A stretch of 64,000 nucleotides of DNA, taken from contig NZ_NERY01000002.1 in NCBI RefSeq assembly GCF_003063375.1, positions 434,001 to 498,000 of the forward strand, written 5' to 3'. The translations under genes were made by a program, and so were the position numbers. Below, piece after piece: positions 47,959 to 59,598 of the stretch (positions within the stretch are counted from its first letter, which is position 1; every line of letters begins with the position of its first letter). Origin of the DNA: Limnohabitans sp. MMS-10A-178. GTDB lineage: Bacteria > Pseudomonadota > Gammaproteobacteria > Burkholderiales > Burkholderiaceae_C. The notes below the pieces were generated by a model. That model saw only the letters and a program-made list of their open reading frames with translations, was not told where the DNA came from and did not search any database.

Positions 47959-48762
47959 GCCGCGTTCATCAGGGTCTTCTGTCGACGTGCTGATCACGCT
48001 GGTAGGTTCACCTTTGAAACGGCGCCATGCATAGAGGGCGTAGCCGCTTAAGCCATACATCACGAACAAGCCAAACAAGACCATGGGCGGGTGAATGTTG
48101 ACGGCTGCAATGCCCAAAGCAATGAGCACAATGACCGCAAAGGGCACGCTTTGCTTCATGCTGACATCTTTGAAACTGTAAAAAGGCGCGTTGGTAACCA
48201 TGGTGAGGCCAGAAAACAAGGCCACCACAAACATGGGCCAGGCCATGCTGGCGGGTGCCACTTCTGCATCGGACATGATGGCAATGAAGCCCATCACCAG
48301 CGCAGCGGCTGCTGGTGATGGCAGCCCCTGAAAAAATCTTTTATCAACAACGGCGGTGTTGACGTTAAAACGCGCCAAACGCAAAGCTGCGCATGCGCAG
48401 TAAACGAAAGCAGCAATCCAACCCCAACGGCCCAAACCTTTGAGGGACCACTCATAAGCAATGAGCGCAGGCGCAGCGCCAAAGGAGACCATGTCGGACA
48501 AAGAGTCCATTTGTTCTCCAAAGGCACTTTGTGTGTTGGTCATGCGGGCCACTCGGCCATCGAGACTGTCGAGCACCATGGCGCAAAAAACCCCAATGGC
48601 AGCCATGTCGAAGCGGCCATTCATGGCCATCACGATGGCATAAAAGCCACCGAACAGGGCTGCCAACGTGAACAGGTTGGGAAGCACGTAAATGCCCTTG
48701 CGGGGTTTACGAACTTGACCCGCCTGATCGGCGTCGTCGGGGTTTTCAGTGCCATCGTGCAT
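47947..48762 (-). CDS. pssA: CDP-diacylglycerol--serine O-phosphatidyltransferase
   Basis: A 271-residue membrane enzyme that makes phosphatidylserine, the precursor of phosphatidylethanolamine. The CDP-alcohol phosphotransferase signature is complete: DGRVARM followed by GEQMDSLSD, with both catalytic aspartates. About seven membrane segments are visible. It lies between ilvC and leuA, 46 nt after ilvC, an arrangement kept in many Burkholderiales. Confidence 0.93.
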   Translation of the reverse strand: MHDGTENPDDADQAGQVRKPRKGIYVLPNLFTLAALFGGFYAIVMAMNGRFDMAAIGVFCAMVLDSLDGRVARMTNTQSAFGEQMDSLSDMVSFGAAPALIAYEWSLKGLGRWGWIAAFVYCACAALRLARFNVNTAVVDKRFFQGLPSPAAAALVMGFIAIMSDAEVAPASMAWPMFVVALFSGLTMVTNAPFYSFKDVSMKQSVPFAVIVLIALGIAAVNIHPPMVLFGLFVMYGLSGYALYAWRRFKGEPTSVISTSTEDPDERGLHQ

Positions 48763-48808
48763 GCGACAGTTCTTTCAGGTTAAGCGGCAAACAAAATAAG
48801 TGACCTGA

Positions 48809-49837
<1,029 letters not shown>

Positions 49838-49860
49838 TCAAAAATTATTCAAAATGGGTT

Positions 49861-50352
49861 TTAGGCGCGCAAGATGCGCTCACCCCGGCCAATGCCACAG
49901 GCACCAGTACGGACTGTTTCAAGAATGGCGCTGCGGTCGAGTGCTTCCAAAAATGCATCGTTTTTGGCTTGGTCGCCCGTTAGCTCCACGGTGTAGCTTT
50001 TGTCGGTGACATCAATCACACGACCCCGGAAGATATCGGCCATCCGCTTCATCTCTTCACGTTCTTTGCCCACTGCGCGAACCTTGACCAGCATCAGCTC
50101 GCGCTCGGTGTAGGCCCCTTCAGTGAGGTCAACCACTTTGACCACTTCAATGAGGCGGTTCAGGTGCTTGGTAATTTGTTCAATGACGTCGTCTGAACCA
50201 GCGGTTTGAATGGTCATTCGGGACAGGCTGGGATCTTCGGTAGGGGCCACACTGAGAGACTCAATGTTGTAGCCACGAGCGGAGAACAGGCCGACCACCC
50301 GTGACAATGCGCCGGGTTCGTTTTCAAGTAAAACTGCGATGATGTGTTTCAT
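49861..50352 (-). CDS. ilvH: Acetolactate synthase small (regulatory) subunit
   Basis: A 163-residue protein with an N-terminal ACT domain (HIIAVLLENEPGALSRVVGLFSARGYNIESLSV) that binds valine for feedback inhibition. The ATG at 50352 matches the family start. The catalytic large subunit gene lies 92 nt upstream. Confidence 0.95.
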   Translation of the reverse strand: MKHIIAVLLENEPGALSRVVGLFSARGYNIESLSVAPTEDPSLSRMTIQTAGSDDVIEQITKHLNRLIEVVKVVDLTEGAYTERELMLVKVRAVGKEREEMKRMADIFRGRVIDVTDKSYTVELTGDQAKNDAFLEALDRSAILETVRTGACGIGRGERILRA

Positions 50353-50444
50353 GTGCGATTCCTCTTCTCGCCGCCCTCCCCTGCACACGGTAATGTGCAG
50401 GCTTGGCGGTCAATAGATTCTTCTTTAGTTAATTCAAAAGGGGA

Positions 50445-52229
50445 TCAAAGGTCTTCAGGGCTGAGCAACATTTCTGTAATGCCCTTGCCTGCTTGAACCA
50501 TTGGGAACACGTTTTCTGTGGGATCGGTGCGGAAGTCCATGAACACTGTGCGATCTTTGAGCTTGCGAGCTTCGCGCAATGCTGGCTCAACGTCTTCAGG
50601 TCGTTCAATGAGCATGCCCACGTGGCCATAAGCCTCGGCCAGCTTAACGAAGTCGGGCAAGGCATCCATGTAGCTGTGGCTGTAACGACCCGAGTATTCA
50701 ATTTCTTGCCACTGTCGAACCATGCCCAAATAGCGGTTGTTCAAGGACAAAATTTTGATGGGCGTGTTGTACTGCAAACAGGTAGAAAGTTCTTGAATGC
50801 ACATTTGCACAGAGCCTTCGCCCGTGACGCAAAACACTTCAGACTCCGGCTTGGCCAACTTGATGCCCATGGCATAAGGAATGCCCACACCCATGGTGCC
50901 CAAACCGCCAGAGTTGATCCAGCGACGGGGTTCGTCAAACTTGTAGTATTGGGCTGCCCACATTTGGTGCTGGCCGACATCTGATGTGACGTAAGCATCG
51001 GCATCTTTGGTCATGTCGTACAAAGTTTGGATGACTTTTTGGGGCTTGATGACCTCGGTGTTTTCACTGTCGTATTTCATACAGTTGCGTTGACGCCATC
51101 CATCGATGGTAGACCACCAAGCGCCCAGCGAATGGTTGTCGGGTTTGAGGCCTGACTCTTTGATCATGGCGATCAGTTCAATGAGGACGTCTTTGACATC
51201 ACCCACGATAGGCACATCAACTTTCACTCGCTTTGAAATGCTGGAGGGGTCGATGTCGATGTGAATAATCTTTCGCTCGTTTTGCGCAAAGTGTTTGGGG
51301 TTGCCAATGACGCGGTCGTCAAAGCGTGCGCCCACGGCCAACAATACATCGCAGTGTTGCATGGCGTTGTTGGCTTCCCACGTGCCGTGCATTCCCAGCA
51401 TGCCCAGAAATTTGGGGTCGGTGGCAGGAAATGCGCCAAGACCCATGAGCGTGTTGGTGACGGGGTAGCCCAGCATGTTGACCAACTGGCGCAATTCTGC
51501 TGAAGCATTGCTCAAAAGAACGCCACCACCCGTGTAAATGTAGGGACGCTTGGCAGCCATCAGCAATTGGAGGGCTTTGCGAATTTGGCCACTGTGGCCC
51601 TTGCGCACTGGGTTGTAGGAGCGCATTTCAACGGATTCAGGATAGCCGTGATAAGGCACCTTGTTGAAAGATACGTCTTTTGGAACATCGACCACGACAG
51701 GACCGGGGCGGCCACTGCGGGCAATGTGAAAGGCCTTCTTCATGATCATGGCCATGTCGCGGGCATCTTTGACCAAAAAGTTGTGTTTGACAATAGGACG
51801 GGTAATGCCTACGGTGTCGCACTCTTGAAAAGCATCTAGGCCAATGGCCGCAGTGGGAACTTGCCCGCTGATGATGACCATGGGAATGCTGTCCATGTAG
51901 GCAGTGGCAATTCCCGTTACGGCATTGGTCAGGCCAGGCCCGGACGTGACCATGGCAACACCGACATCGCCAGTGGCCCTTGCATAGCCGTCGGCTGCGT
52001 GCACGGCAGCTTGCTCGTGGCGAACCAGCACGTGCTGAATAGTGTCTTGTTTGAAGAAGGCGTCGTAGATGTGCAACACTGCACCGCCTGGGTAACCCCA
52101 GATGTACCTGACGTTCTCGGCTTGGAGGGCTTTGACGAGGATTTCGCCTCCCCGCAATTCGGCGGGAGACGACGAGGCTGCAGCGGCAGCATGGGCCGCA
52201 TTGGCCATTTCAGCTTTGGAGATTTCCAT
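50445..52229 (-). CDS. ilvB: Acetolactate synthase large (catalytic) subunit
   Basis: A 594-residue ThDP- and FAD-dependent enzyme that condenses two pyruvates, or pyruvate with 2-ketobutyrate. It has the N-terminal RYIWGYPGGAVL, the glutamate that activates ThDP in VRHEQAAVHAADGYARATG, and the C-terminal metal/ThDP motif GEGSVQM...NN. I chose the ATG at 52229 after AAAGG; the frame also opens with a TTG at 52235. An alanine-rich N-terminal 25 residues precede the conserved core. It heads ilvB-ilvH-ilvC. Confidence 0.95.
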   Translation of the reverse strand: MEISKAEMANAAHAAAAASSSPAELRGGEILVKALQAENVRYIWGYPGGAVLHIYDAFFKQDTIQHVLVRHEQAAVHAADGYARATGDVGVAMVTSGPGLTNAVTGIATAYMDSIPMVIISGQVPTAAIGLDAFQECDTVGITRPIVKHNFLVKDARDMAMIMKKAFHIARSGRPGPVVVDVPKDVSFNKVPYHGYPESVEMRSYNPVRKGHSGQIRKALQLLMAAKRPYIYTGGGVLLSNASAELRQLVNMLGYPVTNTLMGLGAFPATDPKFLGMLGMHGTWEANNAMQHCDVLLAVGARFDDRVIGNPKHFAQNERKIIHIDIDPSSISKRVKVDVPIVGDVKDVLIELIAMIKESGLKPDNHSLGAWWSTIDGWRQRNCMKYDSENTEVIKPQKVIQTLYDMTKDADAYVTSDVGQHQMWAAQYYKFDEPRRWINSGGLGTMGVGIPYAMGIKLAKPESEVFCVTGEGSVQMCIQELSTCLQYNTPIKILSLNNRYLGMVRQWQEIEYSGRYSHSYMDALPDFVKLAEAYGHVGMLIERPEDVEPALREARKLKDRTVFMDFRTDPTENVFPMVQAGKGITEMLLSPEDL

Positions 52230-52250
52230 ATTCAACCTTTGTGAATTTCT

Positions 52251-52334
52251 CTAACGAAAAACCTTGGGTGCTCTTTTGCAGGACTCTTGTGAAGTTGCAT
52301 CAGAACTTAAGACCACCAACATGAGCCTGCGCAT
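52251..52334 (-). CDS. Possible ilvB leader peptide
   Basis: A 27-residue frame starting MRRLMLVVLSSD between the ilvB promoter and ilvB. Residues 4-9 contain three Leu and two Val (LMLVVL), the amino acids made by the pathway. No strong terminator lies between it and ilvB; a short AAGTT/AACTT hairpin is inside the frame and GGTTTTTCG follows. The ribosome-binding site is weak. It may be a regulatory upstream frame or chance. Confidence 0.45.
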   Translation of the reverse strand: MRRLMLVVLSSDATSQESCKRAPKVFR

Positions 52335-52389
52335 GTGAGCACTTTGGCCGGATGGTGATCCGTTTGCGTTTTTTCAATTGCAACCAAGC

Positions 52390-52395
52390 ATTATA
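52390..52395 (-). promoter_or_regulatory. ilvB promoter, -10 element
   Basis: TATAAT on the minus strand, a perfect -10 hexamer, followed by GC. The region 17 nt upstream (TGGATT) is only a weak -35. Transcription would start near 52383, about 150 nt before ilvB, leaving space for the leader frame at 52334-52251. Confidence 0.6.
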
Positions 52396-52455
52396 GGGGG
52401 TCAGAATGCCATAATCCAGTTCGCACAAAATGAGTGCCGAAATTGGTTTCTAACT

Positions 52456-53022
52456 TTGGCCACCGAACAAGAACTTTCTGATTTCCTCAAAACCACGGAG
52501 AAGCGAGCCTTCAAACGCACGCTGTATCACGTGCGCAATGAGGAATCTGCCTTGGACATTGTGCAAGACAGCATGATCAAGCTGGCCACCCACTACGGTG
52601 ACAAGCCGGCAACAGAGCTGCCCATGCTCTTTCAGCGAATCTTGTCCAACACCACACTCGATTGGTTTCGCCGCCAAAAAACCCGCAACGCCCTGTTTTC
52701 AAACATGAGCGACTTTGGCACGGATGCCGAAGGTGAAGATTTGGACTTTTTGGAGAATTTAGGGGGGCTGAGCGAGCCAGGTCTGGGTGAAAGTGCGGAA
52801 GATTTAACACAACGGAAACAAATTTTTCATCAAATTGAGGCAGAAATACAAGAATTGCCGCCACGTCAACGAGAAGCCTTCCTGCTGCGTTATTGGGAGG
52901 AAATGAACCTTTCTGAGACGGCAGTTGCCATGGGCTGCACTGAAGGCAGTGTCAAAACTCACTGTTCTCGGGCTGTTCAAGCGCTGAGTAAAGCACTTCG
53001 CGCCAAAGGATTTAACAAATGA
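52456..53022 (+). CDS. ECF-type RNA polymerase sigma factor
   Basis: About 188 residues if started at the TTG at 52456 (LATEQELSDFLKTTEKRAFKR), where family similarity begins; the frame is open from a TTG at 52378, which would cover the ilvB -10. Region 2 is in NEESALDIVQDSMIKLATHY...LDWFRRQ; region 4 in LPPRQREAFLLRYWEEMNLSETAVAMGCTEGSVKTHCSRA. It heads an operon with a DUF3619 membrane protein, a DUF3106 secreted protein and an RDD protein. The regulon is unknown. Confidence 0.85.
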   Translation: MATEQELSDFLKTTEKRAFKRTLYHVRNEESALDIVQDSMIKLATHYGDKPATELPMLFQRILSNTTLDWFRRQKTRNALFSNMSDFGTDAEGEDLDFLENLGGLSEPGLGESAEDLTQRKQIFHQIEAEIQELPPRQREAFLLRYWEEMNLSETAVAMGCTEGSVKTHCSRAVQALSKALRAKGFNK

Positions 53023-53462
53023 AATCGAACGCCATTTCAAACCTACATCGTGTTGACCAGGTGGGTCAGGCTATTGCACGCCAGCTCAACGAACACGCTA
53101 TCGATCTGCCTCACGACATCAGCGAGCGCTTGCGGGTGGCCAGAATGCAAGCCGTTGCAATGCGAAAGCCTGAGCCTTTGCGCGTCCTCGCTCCCCAGTT
53201 GGCCCCTGCCATCGGCACCAGCATTGGCAATCTCGATGAAGGTTTGAACTTGTGGAGTCGCCTCGCCTCAGTACTGCCACTAATCGCTTTGCTTTTTGGT
53301 TTGGCCACCATTCACGTTTTTCAAAATGAGTTTCGCGCCAACGAAATTGCCCAACTTGATGCCGAACTGCTCACAGACGACCTTCCTCCCAGCGCGTATA
53401 CAGACCCTGGTTTTTTAATCTTTCTCAAGTCCAACCCAGCTGACCCCAAAGGCTCCGATTGA
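53019..53462 (+). CDS. DUF3619 membrane protein, possible anti-sigma factor
   Basis: A 147-residue protein starting 4 nt inside the sigma factor gene. The N-terminal 85 residues are hydrophilic and likely cytoplasmic, one membrane segment is at about 88-102 (LASVLPLIALLFGLATI), and the C-terminal 45 residues are acidic and likely periplasmic. The topology and coupling to the sigma gene suggest an anti-sigma role, but no known anti-sigma motif is visible. DUF3619 has no established function that I know of. Confidence 0.75.
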   Translation: MKSNAISNLHRVDQVGQAIARQLNEHAIDLPHDISERLRVARMQAVAMRKPEPLRVLAPQLAPAIGTSIGNLDEGLNLWSRLASVLPLIALLFGLATIHVFQNEFRANEIAQLDAELLTDDLPPSAYTDPGFLIFLKSNPADPKGSD

Positions 53463-54070
53463 TGCTTTCGCGCGCTTTTGCTGCTGTTTTCATTGCTTCC
53501 TTAGTGTGGGTTGGAGGGCTTGCGTTTGCGCAAAACGCACCCCCGCAAACAGACCCAAACAGCTCGACCAAAGTGGCAAATTCACATTGGCAAAATTTAA
53601 CGCAATCGCAAAAAAAGGCTCTTGCGCCCCTTGCGCCCCATTGGGCTCAAATTAGCCTCGCCCAAAGGAACAAATGGTTGGTCATGTCAAACAATTTTGA
53701 CAATTTATCGCCACGCGAACAAGCAACGCTACACAACAGAATGGCCGATTGGGCTGCGCTCAGCCCCCAACAAAGAGCCCAAGCACGTCTCAGTTTCAAC
53801 GAAACCAAGACCCTTGGGTCTGATCAAAAGAAAAGCCAGTGGGAGGCCTACCAAGCCCTCAGCCAAGACGACCGAAAAAAACTGGCAGCTCAGCAAACCA
53901 CCAAAATTCAAGGTGCAGCCACAGCCTCACAGGCCCCCTCGCCTCAAAAAGTCATTCCTTTGCAGGGTAAATCACCACCTACAGAGAGTGCCAACAAATC
54001 CGTGCCCATCATTGTGATCGACAAAAAAACATTGCTGCCAACCACAGTGGTCGCACCCGAGGGCACCTGA
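53462..54070 (+). CDS. DUF3106 secreted protein
   Basis: A 202-residue protein with a signal peptide (LSRAFAAVFIASLVWVGGLAFAQ). The mature chain has three or four repeats of the type W-x-x-L-[ST]-x-x-[QE]-[RQ]-x-x-L/A (WQNLTQSQKKALAPL, NFDNLSPREQATLH, DWAALSPQQRAQAR), the DUF3106 pattern, then a Gln/Pro-rich tail. The start ATG shares its A with the preceding TGA. It might be a periplasmic sensor for the sigma/DUF3619 pair, by analogy with other ECF systems. Confidence 0.75.
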   Translation: MLSRAFAAVFIASLVWVGGLAFAQNAPPQTDPNSSTKVANSHWQNLTQSQKKALAPLAPHWAQISLAQRNKWLVMSNNFDNLSPREQATLHNRMADWAALSPQQRAQARLSFNETKTLGSDQKKSQWEAYQALSQDDRKKLAAQQTTKIQGAATASQAPSPQKVIPLQGKSPPTESANKSVPIIVIDKKTLLPTTVVAPEGT

Positions 54071-54071
54071 G

Positions 54072-54614
54072 TTGAGCGAAGTACCCATCCAGCAAGATGA
54101 GCAAGCTAAAGTTCCATCGGAAAGCTCAAACCCTTTAACCACCCCTTCCTTGAGAAGGCGGATGGCTTGTTGGTTTTATGAAGGCATGTTGTTGTTTGGG
54201 GTGGTCTTTGTGGCTGGCTACTTGTTTGGCACGCTCAGCCAAACCAAGCACGCCCTAGACAATCGACACGGACTTCAAGCATTCTTGTTTCTAATCTTTG
54301 GCATTTATTTCACTTGGTTGTGGTCCAAGGGTCAAACACTGGCTATGAAAACTTGGCACATTCGCGTGGTGGATGCCAAAGGCCAGCCCCTCACTCAAGC
54401 GCGCGCGCTCTGGCGGTATGTTCTGAGCTGGGTTTGGTTTTTGCCCCCCATCGTCTTGGCTTACCCCTTCAAACTCCCACCCGCTGCGGTGGGCTTGCTC
54501 ATTTTGGTCTGGGTCTTTGTGTGGGCTCTTTCTAGTCGTTTTCAAATACGTCGACAATATTGGCATGACGTCTGGGCCGGTACGCAGCTGGTGGATGTTC
54601 AAAAGAAACCCTGA
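54072..54614 (+). CDS. RDD-family membrane protein
   Basis: A 180-residue protein with four hydrophobic segments. The RDD hallmark residues occur in SLRRRMACWFYEGM and in QTLAMKTWHIRVVDAKGQPL. It starts at a TTG at 54072, 1 nt after the DUF3106 stop, so it belongs to the same operon. RDD proteins are poorly defined; some act in ion or osmolyte transport. Confidence 0.8.
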   Translation: MSEVPIQQDEQAKVPSESSNPLTTPSLRRRMACWFYEGMLLFGVVFVAGYLFGTLSQTKHALDNRHGLQAFLFLIFGIYFTWLWSKGQTLAMKTWHIRVVDAKGQPLTQARALWRYVLSWVWFLPPIVLAYPFKLPPAAVGLLILVWVFVWALSSRFQIRRQYWHDVWAGTQLVDVQKKP

Positions 54615-54636
54615 AATCCACCGCCACCTTCGCGCC

Positions 54637-55026
54637 ATGACCACTGACAATGTGAATCCCCAAAAGGCCCGAAAGGGACTGTCCAGAATTTTCCACGCGG
54701 GTGGCTACTCCCTAGCAGGACTCAAAGCAGGCTGGGGAGAGACAGCGTTTCGTCAAGAAGCTTTACTTGCCATTTTCCTCATTCCGGCTGCCTTTTGGCT
54801 AGGGCAGACTTGGGTAGAAGTAGCCCTATTGTGTGGCTCCGTTATTTTGGTCATGGTGGTTGAGTTGCTCAATACCGGCATTGAAACAGCCATCGACCGC
54901 ATTGGCACAGAATGGCATGCTTTGTCCAAACGCGCCAAGGATATGGGAAGTGCTGCTGTGCTTCTCAGCCTTCTTCTCTGTCTGGGAATTTGGGGTACAG
55001 CCATTTGGAACTACATCCATGCCTGA
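54637..55026 (+). CDS. dgkA: Diacylglycerol kinase
   Basis: A 129-residue integral membrane kinase of the DgkA type that recycles diacylglycerol to phosphatidate. The signature EALLAIFLIPAAFWLG...VELLNTGIETAIDRIG contains the catalytic glutamates. Three membrane segments are visible. The ATG at 54637 was chosen for family length (about 120); the longer frame overlaps the RDD gene. It overlaps the next gene by 8 nt. Confidence 0.93.
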   Translation: MTTDNVNPQKARKGLSRIFHAGGYSLAGLKAGWGETAFRQEALLAIFLIPAAFWLGQTWVEVALLCGSVILVMVVELLNTGIETAIDRIGTEWHALSKRAKDMGSAAVLLSLLLCLGIWGTAIWNYIHA

Positions 55027-55606
55027 TCCTAATTTTTCACTTTGCGTTTACTGCGGCTCTAAACCTGGCGATGAACCTGCCTTCACAGAGTCTGCTGTTC
55101 AAGTGGGGCAATGGATAGCCCAGCACGGCGGGCAACTGGTCTATGGCGGTGGCAGAAATGGCCTGATGGGCGTTGTGGCAGACGCTACGCTAGCGGCGGG
55201 TGGCCGGGTGGTGGGGGTTATTCCTCGCGCCTTGGTAGAAAAGGAATGGGCTCACAACGGTTGCACCGAACTGCATGTGGTTGAAAACATGCACGAGCGC
55301 AAAAGCATGATGGCTGAACGCGCAGATGCCTTTCTCGCTTTGCCAGGCGGTATTGGCACCTTCGAAGAATTCTTTGAAGTATGGACTTGGCGTCAGTTGG
55401 GCTATCACAACAAGCCCATTGGCCTCTTAAACTTGAACGGCTACTACGACCCCTTATTGACGTTCCTCAACAGCGTTGTTAAGCAGCGATTTATGGACAC
55501 ATGGCAAATGGACCTCATTCAGTCAGATTCTGATGCCCATCAGTTGTTGCCCCGCTTGATACAAGCTGCAGGCATGCCAACGCCCTTCCTGAGTCAGGCC
55601 ATTTAA
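55019..55606 (+). CDS. LOG-family protein (TIGR00730 Rossmann-fold nucleotidase)
   Basis: A 195-residue protein with the two family motifs LPGGIGTFEEFFEVWTW and the N-terminal VYCGSKPG...YGGGRNGLMG. Members hydrolyse nucleoside 5'-monophosphates to base and ribose phosphate; some release cytokinins. The start ATG at 55019 lies inside the end of dgkA. The biological substrate in this organism is unknown. Confidence 0.9.
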   Translation: MPDPNFSLCVYCGSKPGDEPAFTESAVQVGQWIAQHGGQLVYGGGRNGLMGVVADATLAAGGRVVGVIPRALVEKEWAHNGCTELHVVENMHERKSMMAERADAFLALPGGIGTFEEFFEVWTWRQLGYHNKPIGLLNLNGYYDPLLTFLNSVVKQRFMDTWQMDLIQSDSDAHQLLPRLIQAAGMPTPFLSQAI

Positions 55607-55609
55607 AGC

Positions 55610-57645
<2,036 letters not shown>

Positions 57646-57649
57646 ACAG

Positions 57650-58831
57650 GTGAAGGAATTCAATTCCAACAATTATGTCATTGAGGTGCTCAATTCGATG
57701 CACGATGTTTCTGCGAAGGATTGGGATTCTTTATTGGGTCAACAAACCGAGGCGACCCCCTTCATGTCCCATGCTTACCTCTGCGCCATGGAAGACAGCG
57801 GATCAGCCTCCGCCAAATCAGGTTGGAAACTTTGCCTACTGACCTTGAGACATTCAGCGCTTGGCACCAAAGGCACGGGGGGTGGTCGCTTGGCTGGCGC
57901 TGCGGCGCTTTACATCAAGCCTCATTCTTACGGGGAATATGTATTCGATTGGGCTTGGGCAGACGCCTACCAAAGGCACGGTTTGAACTACTACCCCAAG
58001 GCCGTTGCTGCTGTGCCGTTCACCCCTGTGCCAGGCTCCCGCTTGTTGGCGGACTCTCCTGCCAGCCAATCTGCCCTCTTGTCGGCCATGGTTGAGTTGG
58101 CCCAGCAAGAAGGCTGGTCATCTTTGCATGTGCTGTTTTTGTCCAATGAAGAGGTCAAGGCCACTGAGGCAGCAGGCTGGCTCAGCCGGCACACGGTGCA
58201 GTTTCACTGGCACAACGATTCGTACACGGATTTTGAGCATTTTCTGGGGGCCATGAACCAGGAAAAACGCAAAAAAATAAAGCAAGAAAGAAGGAAAGTG
58301 AGCGAGGCCGGCGTGACTTTCAAGGCTTTTGAAGGCGCGCAAATTCAAAGCACCGATTGGGACTTTTTTTACAAATGTTATTCACAAACCTATTTTGAAC
58401 ATGGCAATGCCCCCTATCTCAGCCGAGAATTTTTTCAAGGCATGCAAGACCATATGGCACAAAACTGGGTTCTGTTCATTGCTGAAAAAGACGGGCAACG
58501 CATTGCATGTAGCTTGATTGGACTGTTCAACCAAGTGGCCTACGGACGCTACTGGGGGGCATTAGAGCGTGTCGATTGCCTTCATTTTGAGGCTTGCTAT
58601 TATCAACCTATAGAGTGGTGCATTCGCCAAGGCGTTGTTCGCTTTGAAGGGGGCGCTCAAGGTGAGCACAAAATGGCCAGAGCACTTTTACCCGTCAAGG
58701 CCAACAGCGCGCACTGGCTTGCGCACCCAGGTTTTGCCGATGCCGTCGAAAGGTATTTAGAAAAAGAAGGCCACGGCGTGCAAGCCTACTTAGAAAACTT
58801 GGAAGCCCGATCACCTCTGAAGCTGAAGTGA
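57650..58831 (+). CDS. GNAT-fold peptidoglycan-associated protein (DUF482 family)
   Basis: A 393-residue protein that looks like the DUF482/FemAB-like group: tandem GNAT domains with WAWADAYQRHGLNYYPKAV, NQEKRKKIKQERRKV, RYWGALERVDCLHFEACYYQ and GAQGEHKMARALLPV. The family has been linked to peptidoglycan or secreted-peptide modification, with the function not proven. The start GTG at 57650 lies 4 nt from the divergent nadE start; an ATG at 57698 with GAGGTG upstream is the alternative. Confidence 0.8.
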   Translation: MKEFNSNNYVIEVLNSMHDVSAKDWDSLLGQQTEATPFMSHAYLCAMEDSGSASAKSGWKLCLLTLRHSALGTKGTGGGRLAGAAALYIKPHSYGEYVFDWAWADAYQRHGLNYYPKAVAAVPFTPVPGSRLLADSPASQSALLSAMVELAQQEGWSSLHVLFLSNEEVKATEAAGWLSRHTVQFHWHNDSYTDFEHFLGAMNQEKRKKIKQERRKVSEAGVTFKAFEGAQIQSTDWDFFYKCYSQTYFEHGNAPYLSREFFQGMQDHMAQNWVLFIAEKDGQRIACSLIGLFNQVAYGRYWGALERVDCLHFEACYYQPIEWCIRQGVVRFEGGAQGEHKMARALLPVKANSAHWLAHPGFADAVERYLEKEGHGVQAYLENLEARSPLKLK

Positions 58832-58852
58832 TCGGTCTGGGCTGAATTAGGC

Positions 58853-59389
58853 TTAGGCGTTGGCTTTTTGGTAGTTTGCAATGCCATCCAAGATTTCTTT
58901 CTTGGCCGACTCTGGGCCTTCCCAACCCAAAATCTTGACCCACTTGCCCACTTCCAGATCTTTGTAGTGCTCAAAGAAGTGCGCAATGGTTTTCAAACGC
59001 AAGGGGTTCAAATCTTCAGGCTTTTGCCATTGGGTGTAGATTGACAAAATTTTGTCGGTGGGGACAGCCAAAATTTTTCCATCTTCGCCAGCCTCGTCAA
59101 GCATTTTCAAAATACCAATGGGACGGCAAGGCACCACAACACCCGGGATCAGAGGCACAGGGGTAATGACCAACACATCAACCGGATCGCCATCACCACT
59201 GATGGTTTTGGGCACATAACCATAGTTGGTTGGGTAGTGCATGGCGGTGCTCATAAAGCGGTCGACAAAGATGGCGCCAGTGGCTTTGTCAACCTCGTAT
59301 TTCACAGGGTCGGCGTTCATCGGAATTTCGATGATGACGTTGAATTGTTCGGGAACTTTGCTGCCGGGGGTAACGTTGTCTAGGGACAT
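58853..59389 (-). CDS. ppa: Inorganic pyrophosphatase, soluble
   Basis: A 178-residue class I pyrophosphatase with the metal motif [10 protein letters not shown] and [15 protein letters not shown]. It hydrolyses pyrophosphate from biosynthesis in the cytoplasm. It lies back-to-back with the membrane pyrophosphatase gene hppA, 209 nt apart. Confidence 0.95.
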   Translation of the reverse strand: MSLDNVTPGSKVPEQFNVIIEIPMNADPVKYEVDKATGAIFVDRFMSTAMHYPTNYGYVPKTISGDGDPVDVLVITPVPLIPGVVVPCRPIGILKMLDEAGEDGKILAVPTDKILSIYTQWQKPEDLNPLRLKTIAHFFEHYKDLEVGKWVKILGWEGPESAKKEILDGIANYQKANA

Positions 59390-59418
59390 TTTTCAGAAAT
59401 ATAAAAAGTTGAAGTAAA

Positions 59419-59433
59419 CCTAAGAAGCTTAGG
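59419..59433. repeat. Inverted repeat in the ppa leader
   Basis: CCTAAG-AAG-CTTAGG, a perfect 6-bp stem with 3-nt loop, 30 nt upstream of ppa. It may be part of the ppa 5' untranslated region or an operator. Confidence 0.4.
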
Positions 59434-59529
59434 ATTAACCCCGATTTTACTTTCACAGGGCTTGCTTCTTCCAAACATTGCCCTTTTAATGCTTTAGTTG
59501 GCCAATCAACTCCTTCTGGAGGCGAGGAA

Positions 59530-59590
59530 GCAACGCAGGGAGGTGTACCTCAAGCGTTGCACCTCCTCCTAGCAGTAAAAAACTAAGGAG
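59530..59590 (+). promoter_or_regulatory. Structured leader of hppA with alternative pairings at the ribosome-binding site
   Basis: Three pairings compete. (1) GCAACGC (59530-59536) with GCGTTGC (59554-59560), enclosing GAGG-TGTA-CCTC. (2) GGAGGTG (59539-59545) with CACCTCC (59560-59566). (3) CTCCTAG (59566-59572) with the Shine-Dalgarno segment CTAAGGAG (59583-59590), one bulge. Pairings 1 and 3 can coexist and hide the ribosome-binding site; pairing 2 would expose it. This is inferred from base complementarity only, and no known riboswitch class was recognised. Confidence 0.45.
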
Positions 59591-59598
59591 ATTGATTT

